NCBI RefSeq assembly: GCF_001514115.1
Contig: NZ_KQ948475.1
Location: 62,001 to 126,000, forward strand
From: Streptomyces olivochromogenes
GTDB taxonomy: Bacteria; Actinomycetota; Actinomycetes; Streptomycetales; Streptomycetaceae
Length of the DNA: 64,000 bases
Direction of reading: 5' to 3'
Shown here: positions 40,225 to 48,624 of the stretch, one piece after another
Layout of the letters: each line of letters begins with the position of its first letter
How positions within the stretch are numbered: the stretch's first letter is position 1
Program-made: the position numbers and the translations under genes
The notes under the pieces: model-generated
What the model saw: only the letters and a program-made list of their open reading frames with translations
Told to the model about the DNA's origin: nothing
Databases searched by the model: none

Positions 40225-40995
40225 ATGCAGCAGCCGTACGAATCCGCAGGTACCGGACCTGCCCCGGGCGGGCCCGGGCAGAGCGCCCGCGTCCTCGTCG
40301 TCGACGACGACCCCACCGTCGCCGAGGTGGTCTCCGGCTACCTCGACCGCGCCGGGTACGTCGTGGACCGTGCCGCGGACGGACCCGCCGCGCTCGCGCG
40401 GGCCGCCGCGCACTGGCCCGACCTGGTGGTGCTGGACCTGATGCTGCCGGGGATGGACGGCCTGGAGGTGTGCCGCAGGATGCGCGGCCACGGGCCCGTG
40501 CCGGTCATCATGCTCACCGCGCGCGGAGACGAGGACGACCGGATCCTCGGCCTGGAGGTGGGCGCCGACGACTACGTCACCAAGCCCTTCAGCCCCCGCG
40601 AACTGGTCCTGAGGGTGGAGTCGGTACTGCGCCGCAGTCGCCCCGCCGCGGGCGCGCGCCCCCTCCGGCTGGCCGGTCTCGCCGTCGACCCCGACGCCCG
40701 CCGCGCCACCAGGAACGGCGAGGATCTCGCCCTCACCATCCGCGAGTTCGACCTGCTCGCGTTCTTCCTCCGCAATCCCGGCCGGGCGTACAGCCGCGAG
40801 GACCTGATGCGCGAGGTGTGGGGCTGGGACTTCGGGGACCTGTCGACGGTCACGGTCCACGTGCGCCGGCTGCGGGGCAAGGTCGAGGAGGATCCGGGCA
40901 GACCGCGACTGATCCAGACGGTCTGGGGGGTCGGTTACCGCTTCGAGGAGCCCACGCCCCGCGAGGCCGCGACTCCCCACGAGGAGGCGGTCTGA
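40225..40995 (+). CDS. OmpR-family response regulator
   Basis: A 256-residue regulator. The receiver (22-135) has acidic DDDP, phospho-acceptor Asp in LVVLDLMLPGMDG, Thr in IMLTARG and Lys in YVTKPFSP. The winged-helix domain (155-245) has DLSTVTVHVRRLRGKVEEDP. The gene is followed after 2 nt by its kinase, so the pair is a two-component system. It is divergent from the GT2/DUF2064/methyltransferase operon and may regulate it. Confidence 0.95.
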   Translation: MQQPYESAGTGPAPGGPGQSARVLVVDDDPTVAEVVSGYLDRAGYVVDRAADGPAALARAAAHWPDLVVLDLMLPGMDGLEVCRRMRGHGPVPVIMLTARGDEDDRILGLEVGADDYVTKPFSPRELVLRVESVLRRSRPAAGARPLRLAGLAVDPDARRATRNGEDLALTIREFDLLAFFLRNPGRAYSREDLMREVWGWDFGDLSTVTVHVRRLRGKVEEDPGRPRLIQTVWGVGYRFEEPTPREAATPHEEAV

Positions 40996-40996
40996 C

Positions 40997-41050
40997 CATG
41001 CATTCCATGACCTCCATGCACTCCGTGACCTCCATGCGGTCCACGCAGGT
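40997..41050 (+). repeat. Three 18-bp tandem repeats at kinase start
   Basis: Units CATGCATTCCATGACCTC, CATGCACTCCGTGACCTC and a diverged third copy give MHSMTS-like hexapeptides and several in-frame ATG codons, which makes the start ambiguous. Confidence 0.8.
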
Positions 41051-42191
41051 CACGCAAGCCATGCAGACCGTGCACTCCACGCACGACATGCTGCTCATCG
41101 CCCTGTACGCCTTCCTCGGTGCCGCCGCGGCCGGGCTGCTCGGCGCGGGGACGCTGTGGCTGATCCGGCGGCGGTCGCTGACCGTGTCCCTCGCCGTCGT
41201 CGCCGCCGTGGCGGTCACCGCGATGCTCGCGGGGACGCTGGCCGTCGCCTGGGCGATGTTCCTGTCCTCGCACGACCTGGGCGTGGTCACGACCGTGGTG
41301 GCCATGGCGGCGGTGGTGTCCCTGGCGACGGCGCTGTTGCTGGGCCGTTGGGTGGTGGCCCGCAGCAGGGCGCTCACCCTCGCCGCGCGCTCCTTCGGCG
41401 ACGGCGGCGACTTCGCGGCCCCCGACGGCGCGGCGACCGCCGAACTCGCCGCGCTGGGAAGGGAGTTGCAGGCGACCAGTGCGAAGCTCGCCGAGTCCCG
41501 CGACCGTGAACGCGCGCTGGAGAGCTCCCGCCGTGAACTCGTCGCCTGGATCTCGCACGACCTGCGCACCCCGCTCGCCGGACTGCGGGCGATGTCGGAG
41601 GCGCTGGAGGACGGGGTGGCGGCCGACCCGGACCGCTACCTCCGGCAGATCCGCACCGAGGTCGAACGCCTCAACGACATGGTCGGCGACCTCTTCGAAC
41701 TCTCCCGCATACACGCCGGGACCCTCGCCCTGTCGCCCTCCCGCGTCTCCCTCTACGACCTCGTCGGCGACGCCCTCGCGGGCGCGGACCCGCTGGCCCG
41801 CGAGTACGGCGTACGGCTGGTCGGGGACCGTGTCGAGCCGGTGCCGGTCGAGGTGGACGGCAAGGAGATGAGCCGGGTGCTGGGCAATCTCCTCGTCAAC
41901 GCGATCCGCCGGACCCCGGCCGACGGCACGGTCGCGATCGCCGCCGAGCGCTCGGACACGGGGGTCGTCCTGTCCGTCACCGACGGCTGCGGCGGCATCC
42001 CGGAGGAGGACCTCCCGCGCGTCTTCGACACCGGCTGGCGCGGCACCCACGCCCGTACGCCCCCCGCCGGAGCGGGCCTGGGCCTGGCCATCGTCCGGGG
42101 CATCGTCGAGGCGCACCAGGGCCAGGCCGCCGTCCACAACGTCCCCGGCGGCTGCCGCTTCGAGGTCACACTGCCCATGGCGGGGGCGTGA
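40998..42191 (+). CDS. Sensor histidine kinase
   Basis: A 397-residue kinase. An unusual N-terminus of about 30 residues is rich in Met, His, Ser and Thr (MHSMTSMHSVTSMRS). Two or three membrane segments (35-115) have no large outer loop. A HAMP-like segment, H-box LVAWISHDLRTPLAGL and ATPase motifs (VLGNLLVNAIRRTP, GLGLAIVRG) follow. The true start could be at a later Met (for example MLLIALYA), because the front is built from 18-bp repeats. It should phosphorylate the regulator encoded 2 nt upstream. Confidence 0.93.
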   Translation: MHSMTSMHSVTSMRSTQVTQAMQTVHSTHDMLLIALYAFLGAAAAGLLGAGTLWLIRRRSLTVSLAVVAAVAVTAMLAGTLAVAWAMFLSSHDLGVVTTVVAMAAVVSLATALLLGRWVVARSRALTLAARSFGDGGDFAAPDGAATAELAALGRELQATSAKLAESRDRERALESSRRELVAWISHDLRTPLAGLRAMSEALEDGVAADPDRYLRQIRTEVERLNDMVGDLFELSRIHAGTLALSPSRVSLYDLVGDALAGADPLAREYGVRLVGDRVEPVPVEVDGKEMSRVLGNLLVNAIRRTPADGTVAIAAERSDTGVVLSVTDGCGGIPEEDLPRVFDTGWRGTHARTPPAGAGLGLAIVRGIVEAHQGQAAVHNVPGGCRFEVTLPMAGA

Positions 42192-42258
42192 AGCGGCAGC
42201 CCATGGCGGAGGCGTGAAGCGCGGGCCCCGGCCGCTGCTCCCCTGCTCCCCCGCTCCC

Positions 42259-43254
42259 CTACTCCCCGCGCAGCCTCGCCGTCGCGAACTCCCGCATCCC
42301 CTCCGCGAAGCCGGTCTCGGGCTTCCAGCCCAGCTCGGCGCGCAGCCGTGCGGAGTCGGCCGTGATGTGGCGTACGTCGCCGAGTCGGTACTCCCCGGTC
42401 ACCACGGGCTCGGGCCCGCCGTGGGCGGTGGCCAGGGCCCGGGCCATCTCGCCGACCGTGTGGGGCTCGCCGCTCCCGGTGTTGTAGACGGTCAGGGCCC
42501 CGGCGCGCGAACCCGCCTCCAGGGCCGCCACATTGGCCGCGGCCACATCCCGTACGTGCACGAAGTCCCGTCGCTGCCCACCGTCCTCGAAGACCCGCGG
42601 CGCCTCGCCCCGGGCCAGCGCGGACCGGAAGAACGAGGCGACGCCCGCGTACGGGGTGTCGCGCGGCATCCTGGGTCCGTACACGTTGTGGTAGCGCAGT
42701 GACACCGCCGAACCGTCCGCCGACCGGGCCCAGGTCGCCGCCAAGTGTTCCTGGGCCAGCTTGGTCGTCGCGTACACGTTCCGGGGGTCGACCGGAGCGT
42801 CCTCGCGCACCAGGCCCGGTGTCAGTTCCTCGCCGCACCGCGGGCAGCGGGGCTCGAACCGCCCCGCGTCGAGATCGGCGACGGTCCGGGGCCCGGGGCG
42901 TACCGGCCCGTGCCACTCACACCCGTACGCGCCCTCGCCGTACACGACCATCGACCCGGCGAGCACGAGGCGGCGCACCCCCGCGTCGGCCATCGCGGTG
43001 AGCAGCACCGCCGTGCCGAGGTCGTTGCGCGACACGTACTCGACCGCGTCGTCGAACCCCTTCCCCAGCCCCACCATCGCCGCCTGATGGCACACGGCGT
43101 CCACGCCCGCCAGCGCCGCGCCGACCGCCTCGGCGTCCCGTACGTCCAGGCCGTCGCGCAGGTCGAACACGACCGCCTCGTGCCCTTGCGCGCTCAGCGC
43201 CTCGACGACATGGGACCCGATGAACCCGGCACCGCCGGTGACCAGTACTCGCAT
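42259..43254 (-). CDS. NAD-dependent sugar epimerase/dehydratase with Cys4-like insert
   Basis: A 331-residue extended SDR. NAD motif VTGGAGFIGSH at the start, the catalytic Tyr and Lys in VYATTKLAQEH, and YHNVYGPRM typical of NDP-sugar epimerases. Between the SMVVYGEG strand and the catalytic Tyr there is an insert of about 45 residues with Cys in GCEWHG and RCPRCGEEL, which looks like a small zinc-binding knuckle. It likely supplies a nucleotide sugar for the neighbouring glycosyltransferases. Start MRVLVTGG chosen for the Rossmann fold. Confidence 0.9.
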   Translation of the reverse strand: MRVLVTGGAGFIGSHVVEALSAQGHEAVVFDLRDGLDVRDAEAVGAALAGVDAVCHQAAMVGLGKGFDDAVEYVSRNDLGTAVLLTAMADAGVRRLVLAGSMVVYGEGAYGCEWHGPVRPGPRTVADLDAGRFEPRCPRCGEELTPGLVREDAPVDPRNVYATTKLAQEHLAATWARSADGSAVSLRYHNVYGPRMPRDTPYAGVASFFRSALARGEAPRVFEDGGQRRDFVHVRDVAAANVAALEAGSRAGALTVYNTGSGEPHTVGEMARALATAHGGPEPVVTGEYRLGDVRHITADSARLRAELGWKPETGFAEGMREFATARLRGE

Positions 43255-43470
43255 ACGCCGAACGCTAGGACCGCGACGGCGGCGCACGGCAGTACCGCGC
43301 CCGTCACGTCACGGGTCCGTAAGACCCGCCGGGAGGCCCGGGGCCCCACGCGGGCCGCGGCCGCGTCTCGTACACCGGCCGGATGACATACGTATGGCAC
43401 GGAAGTACTAACCGCCGGGCCGCATTCACCTCCGGAGTGCCGCCGAGTGGCGACCGGGCGTTCCTAGCCT

Positions 43471-43519
43471 GGCGCAAGGAGGCCATGAAGGCCTCTTTTC
43501 CCCTCTCCGGGAGTCATTC
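43471..43519 (+). promoter_or_regulatory. Leader hairpin and small upstream ORF before MMPL gene
   Basis: The stem GAGGCC (43479-43484) / GGCCTC (43490-43495) with a 5-nt loop is followed by TTTT, which looks like a terminator 20 nt before the exporter start. AAGGAGG at 43476-43482, itself partly in the stem, precedes an ATG at 43485 that opens a 35-codon frame (MKASFPLSGSHSW) ending inside the exporter gene at 43592. TAGCCT at 43465 could be the -10. The arrangement fits attenuation or translational control. Confidence 0.5.
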
Positions 43520-45745
43520 GTGGCCACGTTCCTCTATCGTCTCGGCCGGTTCGCGTTCCGGCGGCGACGACTTGTCCTCATGCTGTGGATAGCCGTCCTG
43601 GCGGCCGTCGGCATCGGTGCCGCCAGTGTGTCGGCCGGCACGTCGGACTCCTTCACCATTCCCGGAACCCAGTCCCAGAAGGCGCTGGACCTGTTGGGTA
43701 AGGAGTTCCCGCAGGCCTCGGCCGCCGGAGCCACCGCCCGTGTCGTGTTCGAGGCCCCGGACGGGCGGAAGCTGACGTCCGGCGCCGACAAGGCCGAGGT
43801 CGTGTCCCTCGTCGCCGACCTTGAGAAGGCCTCCCAGGTCGCGAGCGTCGCCGACCCGTTCGCCGGCGGCACCGTCAGCAAGGACGGCTCCGTCGCCTAC
43901 GCCCAGGTCACGTACAAGGTCGCCCAGGCCGACGTCACCGACCGGGCCCGCGCGGACCTGAAGGCCGTGGCCGACCGGGGCGACAAGGCGGGGCTCGCGG
44001 TGAGCATGGGGGGCAACGCCGTCCAGGTGAAGTCCGAGCAGAGCGCCGGTGAGCTGATCGGCCTCGCGGTCGCCGCCGTCGCGCTGGTCATCACCTTCGG
44101 CTCGTTGCTCGCGGCCGGACTGCCCCTGCTGACCGCGGTCTTCGGCATCGTGGTGGCGGTGTCCGCGATCACCCTCACCAGCGCGTTCGTGGACCTGAGT
44201 TCCTCCACCTCGACGCTGGCGCTGATGCTCGGCCTCGCGGTGGCCATCGACTACGCGCTGTTCATCGTCTCCCGCTACCGCGGTGAGATCAGGGAGGGGC
44301 ACGAGCCGGAGGAGGCCGCCGGGCGCGCGCTCGGCACGGCCGGATCCGCGGTGGTGTTCGCCGGTCTGACCGTGGTCATCGCGCTCGCGGGGCTCAGCAT
44401 CATCGGCGTCGGCCTGCTCACCGACATCGGTCTCGGCGCCGCGGGCGCCGTCGCGATCGCCGTGCTCATCGCGCTCACCCTGCTGCCCGCCCTGCTGGGC
44501 TTCGCCGGTCCCCGGATCATGAAGGGGAAGCTCAAGACCCGCCGGATGCGGGCGATCGAGGAGCGCGGCGAGGGCGAACCCGCAGGCGTGCGCTGGGCGC
44601 GGTTCGTCACCCGCAACCCGGTCAGGGTCCTCGCCGTCGCGGTGGCCGCCCTGTTCGCCCTGGCCATTCCCGCCCTGTCGCTGCAACTGGCCATGCCCAG
44701 CGACAGTTCGGCCGCCCCCGGCTCCACCCAGCGCATCGCCTACGACACCATCACCAAGGGCTTCGGGCCCGGCTACAACGGGCCGCTGACCGTGGTCGTC
44801 GACGCCCGTACGAGCGACGACGCCAAGGGCGCCGCCCAGGACGCGGTCACCCTGCTCGACGCGATGCCCGACGTCGCCTCGGTCAGCCCCGCCACCTTCA
44901 ACCAGGCCGGTGACGTCGCCCTGATCCGCGCCGTCCCGAAGAGCTCACCCAGCAGCCAGGACACCGTCGACCTGGTCTCCGCCATCCGCGACCGCGGCAC
45001 CGCCCTGCACGCGGACACCGGCGCCGAACTGATGGTCACCGGCACCACCGCGCTCAACATCGACATCTCCGCCAAGCTCGGCGACGCCCTCGTGCCCTAC
45101 CTCGCCGTGGTCGTCGGCCTGGCCCTGGTGCTGCTGCTCCTGGTGTTCCGCTCGGTCCTGGTCCCGCTCAAGGCCGCCGCCGGGTTCCTGCTCAGCGTCC
45201 TTGCGACCCTCGGCGTCGTGGTCGCCGTCTTCCAGTGGGGCTGGTTCGCGGGCGCCCTCGGCGTCGACCAGACCGCGCCGATCGTGAGCCTGCTGCCGAT
45301 CTTCCTGGTCGGTGTGGTGTTCGGGCTCGCCATGGACTACCAGGTCTTCCTCGTCACCCGGATGCGGGAGGAGTACGTCCATGGCGCCGAGCCCACCGAG
45401 GCGGTGGTCGCGGGCTTCCGCCACGGCGCCCGCGTCGTCACGGCCGCGGCGATCATCATGATCTCCGTGTTCGCCGGGTTCCTGCTCAGCGACACCGCGC
45501 TGATCAAGTCGATCGGCCTCGGTCTCGCCGTCGCCGTGCTCCTCGACGCCTTCGTCGTCCGGATGACGATCGTGCCCGCCGTCATGGCGCTGCTCGGCCG
45601 CCACGCCTGGTCGCTGCCGCGATGGCTGGACCGCGTCCTGCCCGACGTGGACGTCGAGGGCGAGAAACTGCGCCATCTGCTGGCGAAGGCGCAGGACACC
45701 GAGGGCACGCGGGACGCCGAGCCCCTTCCCACCGTCAGGGGGTGA
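43520..45745 (+). CDS. MMPL/RND-family transporter
   Basis: A 741-residue membrane protein with the two-times-six-helix RND plan. There is one helix near 20-40, a large outer domain, five helices at about 180-340 with GLAVAIDYALFIVSRYRGE, a second outer domain, and helices at about 540-700 with FGLAMDYQVFLVTRMREEY. The DY pairs inside the membrane are the proton-relay positions. Members export lipids, drugs or signals. The GTG start has GGGAG 6 nt before it. A NarL-type two-component system is encoded directly downstream. Confidence 0.95.
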   Translation: MATFLYRLGRFAFRRRRLVLMLWIAVLAAVGIGAASVSAGTSDSFTIPGTQSQKALDLLGKEFPQASAAGATARVVFEAPDGRKLTSGADKAEVVSLVADLEKASQVASVADPFAGGTVSKDGSVAYAQVTYKVAQADVTDRARADLKAVADRGDKAGLAVSMGGNAVQVKSEQSAGELIGLAVAAVALVITFGSLLAAGLPLLTAVFGIVVAVSAITLTSAFVDLSSSTSTLALMLGLAVAIDYALFIVSRYRGEIREGHEPEEAAGRALGTAGSAVVFAGLTVVIALAGLSIIGVGLLTDIGLGAAGAVAIAVLIALTLLPALLGFAGPRIMKGKLKTRRMRAIEERGEGEPAGVRWARFVTRNPVRVLAVAVAALFALAIPALSLQLAMPSDSSAAPGSTQRIAYDTITKGFGPGYNGPLTVVVDARTSDDAKGAAQDAVTLLDAMPDVASVSPATFNQAGDVALIRAVPKSSPSSQDTVDLVSAIRDRGTALHADTGAELMVTGTTALNIDISAKLGDALVPYLAVVVGLALVLLLLVFRSVLVPLKAAAGFLLSVLATLGVVVAVFQWGWFAGALGVDQTAPIVSLLPIFLVGVVFGLAMDYQVFLVTRMREEYVHGAEPTEAVVAGFRHGARVVTAAAIIMISVFAGFLLSDTALIKSIGLGLAVAVLLDAFVVRMTIVPAVMALLGRHAWSLPRWLDRVLPDVDVEGEKLRHLLAKAQDTEGTRDAEPLPTVRG

Positions 45746-45751
45746 CCTGTC

Positions 45752-45845
45752 GGCCGTACGATCCGCGACAGGACGTACGGCCGCACCCGGCCGTGACCAT
45801 CGCGCCCCGTCCGCCGGTCCCCACTCCCCCGGGGGGCCGGCGGAC
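45752..45845 (+). terminator. Two inverted repeats between MMPL and kinase genes
   Basis: GGCCGTACG (45752-45760) and CGTACGGCC (45774-45782) form a perfect 9-bp dyad just after the MMPL stop. GTCCGCCGG (45809-45817) and CCGGCGGAC (45837-45845) form a second, stronger hairpin with more pairing inside. The second is a likely terminator; the first could be an operator for the following kinase gene. Confidence 0.6.
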
Positions 45846-45873
45846 GGCTCCCCGTACCGAGAGGGCGTACGAC

Positions 45874-47199
45874 GTGACCGCACCGACCGCGCCCGGGCCG
45901 ACTTCCCGCCCCGTCACGCCCGAGAAACTGCTGGGCGGGGCGCAGCACCGCTCGGACGTCGCGGTCCTGCAGTGGCTCGCCCGGGTGAGACGGGCCGACC
46001 TGGCCCATCCGTGGGTCAAGCGGGTGACGGCGCCGCTTCTGTGCGTGGCGCTGGGCGTCCCGGCCCTGCGGGACGCGGCGGACGGCATCGGCCGCGGAGT
46101 CCCCGTGGTGCTGGCGCTGATCGCCGGATACTGCGTTCCCCTGCTGTGGCGGCAGCAGCGGCCCGTCCTGGTCTTCGCCCTCACCTCCGCCGTCGGCGCG
46201 GTGGCCCTCGCCATGGACGTCAGTACGGGCTCCGAGGCCGCGCGGATCGTCGCGCTGCTCAACGTGGGCCGCACGGTCGGGCCCGCCCGGTTGGTGGTCT
46301 GTATGGCGATCGCCGTCGCACAGACGTCCGTGGGGGTCGTCGCCCGCGCCGCCGGCCAGCCGGACAGTTCGTTCCTGGAGACCGTGGTGTTGGCGATCGT
46401 GCAGGCGGCCCTGGTGGCGGCCGTCGCCGCGGCGGGCCTGGTCGGCCGGGTCGTGAACGCGTACGTCGGGGCCCTGCACGAACGCGCCGACCGCCTGGAG
46501 GTGGAGCGCGACCAGCGGTCCCGGCTCGCCGCCGCCGCCGAACGCGCCCGCGTCGCCCGGGAGATGCACGACATCCTCGGCCACACCCTCGCCGTCATCG
46601 TCGGCCTGGCCGGCGGCGCCGCCGGGCTCGCCGAGAAGTCCCCCAAGCGCGGTGCCGACACCCTGCGGATCATCGCCGACAGCGGACGCGGCGCCCTCGG
46701 TGAACTCCGCCGCCTGCTCGCCGTCATCGGTGAGGAAGGCGACGGGAGCGACGAACCGGGCGGCACCCCGCTCGCGCCCCAACCGGGCCTCGCCGACCTC
46801 GCCGCCCTCCTGGAACGGGTCCGGGCCGCGGGCCTCACCGTCACCCTGGACACCGAGGGAGACCTGACGGGCCTCGCCCCCGGTATCCAACTCGCCGTCT
46901 ACCGCATCGTCCAGGAGGCGCTGACCAACACCCTCAAGCACGCCGCGTCCGACACCACCGCGCACGTAGGCGTCACCGCGGACCGCGACCGCGTCCGCGT
47001 CACCGTCGACGACACCGGCCCGCCCCGCACCCCGCGCGCCGAGGCCGCCCGGGACGACGCACGCGGTCTGGTCGGCATGCGCGAGCGGGCCGCCCTCTAC
47101 CAGGGAACCGTCACCGCGGGCCCGAACACCCGCGGCGGCTGGACCGTCCGTGCCCTCCTGATTCCCACCACCGCTCCCACGGAGAACCATCCGGCATGA
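45874..47199 (+). CDS. NarL-type sensor histidine kinase (HisKA_3)
   Basis: A 441-residue kinase. Six hydrophobic segments (about 45-195) with no large outer loop are followed by a coiled coil (ALHERADRLEVERDQRS) and the HisKA_3 box REMHDILGHTLAVIVG. The ATPase has VQEALTNTLKHA and DDARGLVGMRERA. The GTG start is preceded by GAGAGGG. It is coupled to the next gene through an ATGA overlap. The adjacent MMPL exporter is a reasonable target of the system. Confidence 0.93.
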   Translation: MTAPTAPGPTSRPVTPEKLLGGAQHRSDVAVLQWLARVRRADLAHPWVKRVTAPLLCVALGVPALRDAADGIGRGVPVVLALIAGYCVPLLWRQQRPVLVFALTSAVGAVALAMDVSTGSEAARIVALLNVGRTVGPARLVVCMAIAVAQTSVGVVARAAGQPDSSFLETVVLAIVQAALVAAVAAAGLVGRVVNAYVGALHERADRLEVERDQRSRLAAAAERARVAREMHDILGHTLAVIVGLAGGAAGLAEKSPKRGADTLRIIADSGRGALGELRRLLAVIGEEGDGSDEPGGTPLAPQPGLADLAALLERVRAAGLTVTLDTEGDLTGLAPGIQLAVYRIVQEALTNTLKHAASDTTAHVGVTADRDRVRVTVDDTGPPRTPRAEAARDDARGLVGMRERAALYQGTVTAGPNTRGGWTVRALLIPTTAPTENHPA

Positions 47200-47852
47200 C
47201 CACCGTGCTCATCGTCGACGACCAGGCCCTGCAACGCCTCGGCTTCAGCATGCTTTTGGAACAGCACTCCGACCTGACCGTGGTCGGCGAGGCCACCCAC
47301 GGCGCCGAGGCGGTCCGTTCGACCGCCGAACTGCGCCCTGACGTCGTCCTGATGGACGTCCGGATGCCCGGCATGGACGGCATCGAGGCCACCCGCCGCA
47401 TCGTGGAGTCCGGCGGCCGCTCCCGCGTCCTCGTTCTGACCACCTTCGACCTCGACGAGTACGCCTACGCCGCGCTGCGCGCCGGGGCCAGCGGCTTCCT
47501 CCTCAAGGACGCGCTGCCCGACGAACTCGTCGCCGGAATCCGTGCGGTGGCCGCCGGGGACGCCGTGATCGCCCCGGGCCTGACCCGCAAACTCATCGAC
47601 GCCTACACCGAGCGGCGCCCGGGGCACACCGTCGAGCAGGAGCGCCGGCTCGACGCCCTCACCGACCGCGAACGCGAGGTCCTCACCGCCATCGCCTCCG
47701 GCTGGAGCAACGCCGAGATCGCCGACCGCCTCTCCCTCGCGGAGTCCACCGTCAAGTCCCACGTCAGCCGCGTCCTCGCCAAGATCGGCGTACGGGACCG
47801 GGTCCAGGCGGTGATCTTCGCGTACGACGTGGGCCTGGTACGGCCGGCGTAG
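47196..47852 (+). CDS. NarL/LuxR-family response regulator
   Basis: A 218-residue regulator: receiver with DDQ, phospho-acceptor Asp in VVLMDVRMPGMDG, Thr in VLTTFDLDEY and Lys in FLLKDALP. The LuxR helix-turn-helix is LTDREREVLTAIASGWSNAE followed by STVKSHVSRVLAKI. The ATG sits in the ATGA overlap with the kinase gene. Confidence 0.96.
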   Translation: MTTVLIVDDQALQRLGFSMLLEQHSDLTVVGEATHGAEAVRSTAELRPDVVLMDVRMPGMDGIEATRRIVESGGRSRVLVLTTFDLDEYAYAALRAGASGFLLKDALPDELVAGIRAVAAGDAVIAPGLTRKLIDAYTERRPGHTVEQERRLDALTDREREVLTAIASGWSNAEIADRLSLAESTVKSHVSRVLAKIGVRDRVQAVIFAYDVGLVRPA

Positions 47853-47865
47853 CGGGACGTCCGGC

Positions 47866-48624
47866 CTAGAACAGCGGGAGGGCGTCCGTGTACGCGTTCA
47901 CCGGCTTGGCGACCTTCTTGACGGTACGGGCGTCCAGCGCGGCCGGGGCGGAACTCGTGCCCAGCTTTCCGCCGGGGTGCCACGTTCCGGTGACGGTCAC
48001 CCAGGTGTCGGCGGGCAGGGCCGGCGCCCCGTGGATCCGCACCTTCACGGACTGGGCGTCCGCCGCGCAGCAGGTGAAGATGATCCTGGTCAGGTACCAG
48101 CCGTCGGCCCCCTTGGCGGGCGTGACGAAACCGGTCATCCGGACACTACGGCCCCCGATGTCCCGCTTGTGGTCCTGCTGCACCCGGCTGGTGAACTGGG
48201 TGAGCGTCAGCGGGACGGGCGAGGTGGCGGGCAGCGGATCGAAGTACCTCTGCTCCGTGACGGCCTTGGGCGCCTCGCGCGCGGCGGTGTACGCGCCGAG
48301 GGCCGGCGGGGCGTAGAAGAGCAGACTCAGCGCGGGGAGGAACAGCAGCCAGGCGATACGGGGCACGGTGGAGTGGTCGTGGCCGTGTGCGTCCACATGC
48401 CGTTCCGCGTCCGTGTCTTCGTGATCGTGTCCGTCCTCGCCGGCCGGTTTCTGATGCGACCACGCCTCCGCCACGCCCAGCACGAGCAGCAGCACCCCCG
48501 ACGCGACCAGCATCGGACGCATGCCCTCCTTGACGAACCTGAGGCTCAGGTCGGTGAAGAGCGAGGCGTGCAGCAGGCCGAGGCCGCTGAGGACGAGCAG
48601 GGTCACCTGGAGGGGGCGTTTCAC
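47866..48624 (-). CDS. TIGR03943-family membrane protein, partner of permease
   Basis: A 252-residue protein with membrane segments at about 7-23, 38-54 and 88-108. The cytoplasmic or outer loop between them is rich in His and Asp (DGHDHEDTDAERHVDAHGHDH), which suggests metal binding. The C-terminal domain has IIFTCCAADAQSVKVRIHG, the family signature with paired Cys. The GTG start overlaps the permease stop (GTGA). In Streptomyces this pair is often associated with zinc limitation; I see no clear Zur box, so that role is inferred from family. Confidence 0.88.
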   Translation of the reverse strand: MKRPLQVTLLVLSGLGLLHASLFTDLSLRFVKEGMRPMLVASGVLLLVLGVAEAWSHQKPAGEDGHDHEDTDAERHVDAHGHDHSTVPRIAWLLFLPALSLLFYAPPALGAYTAAREAPKAVTEQRYFDPLPATSPVPLTLTQFTSRVQQDHKRDIGGRSVRMTGFVTPAKGADGWYLTRIIFTCCAADAQSVKVRIHGAPALPADTWVTVTGTWHPGGKLGTSSAPAALDARTVKKVAKPVNAYTDALPLF

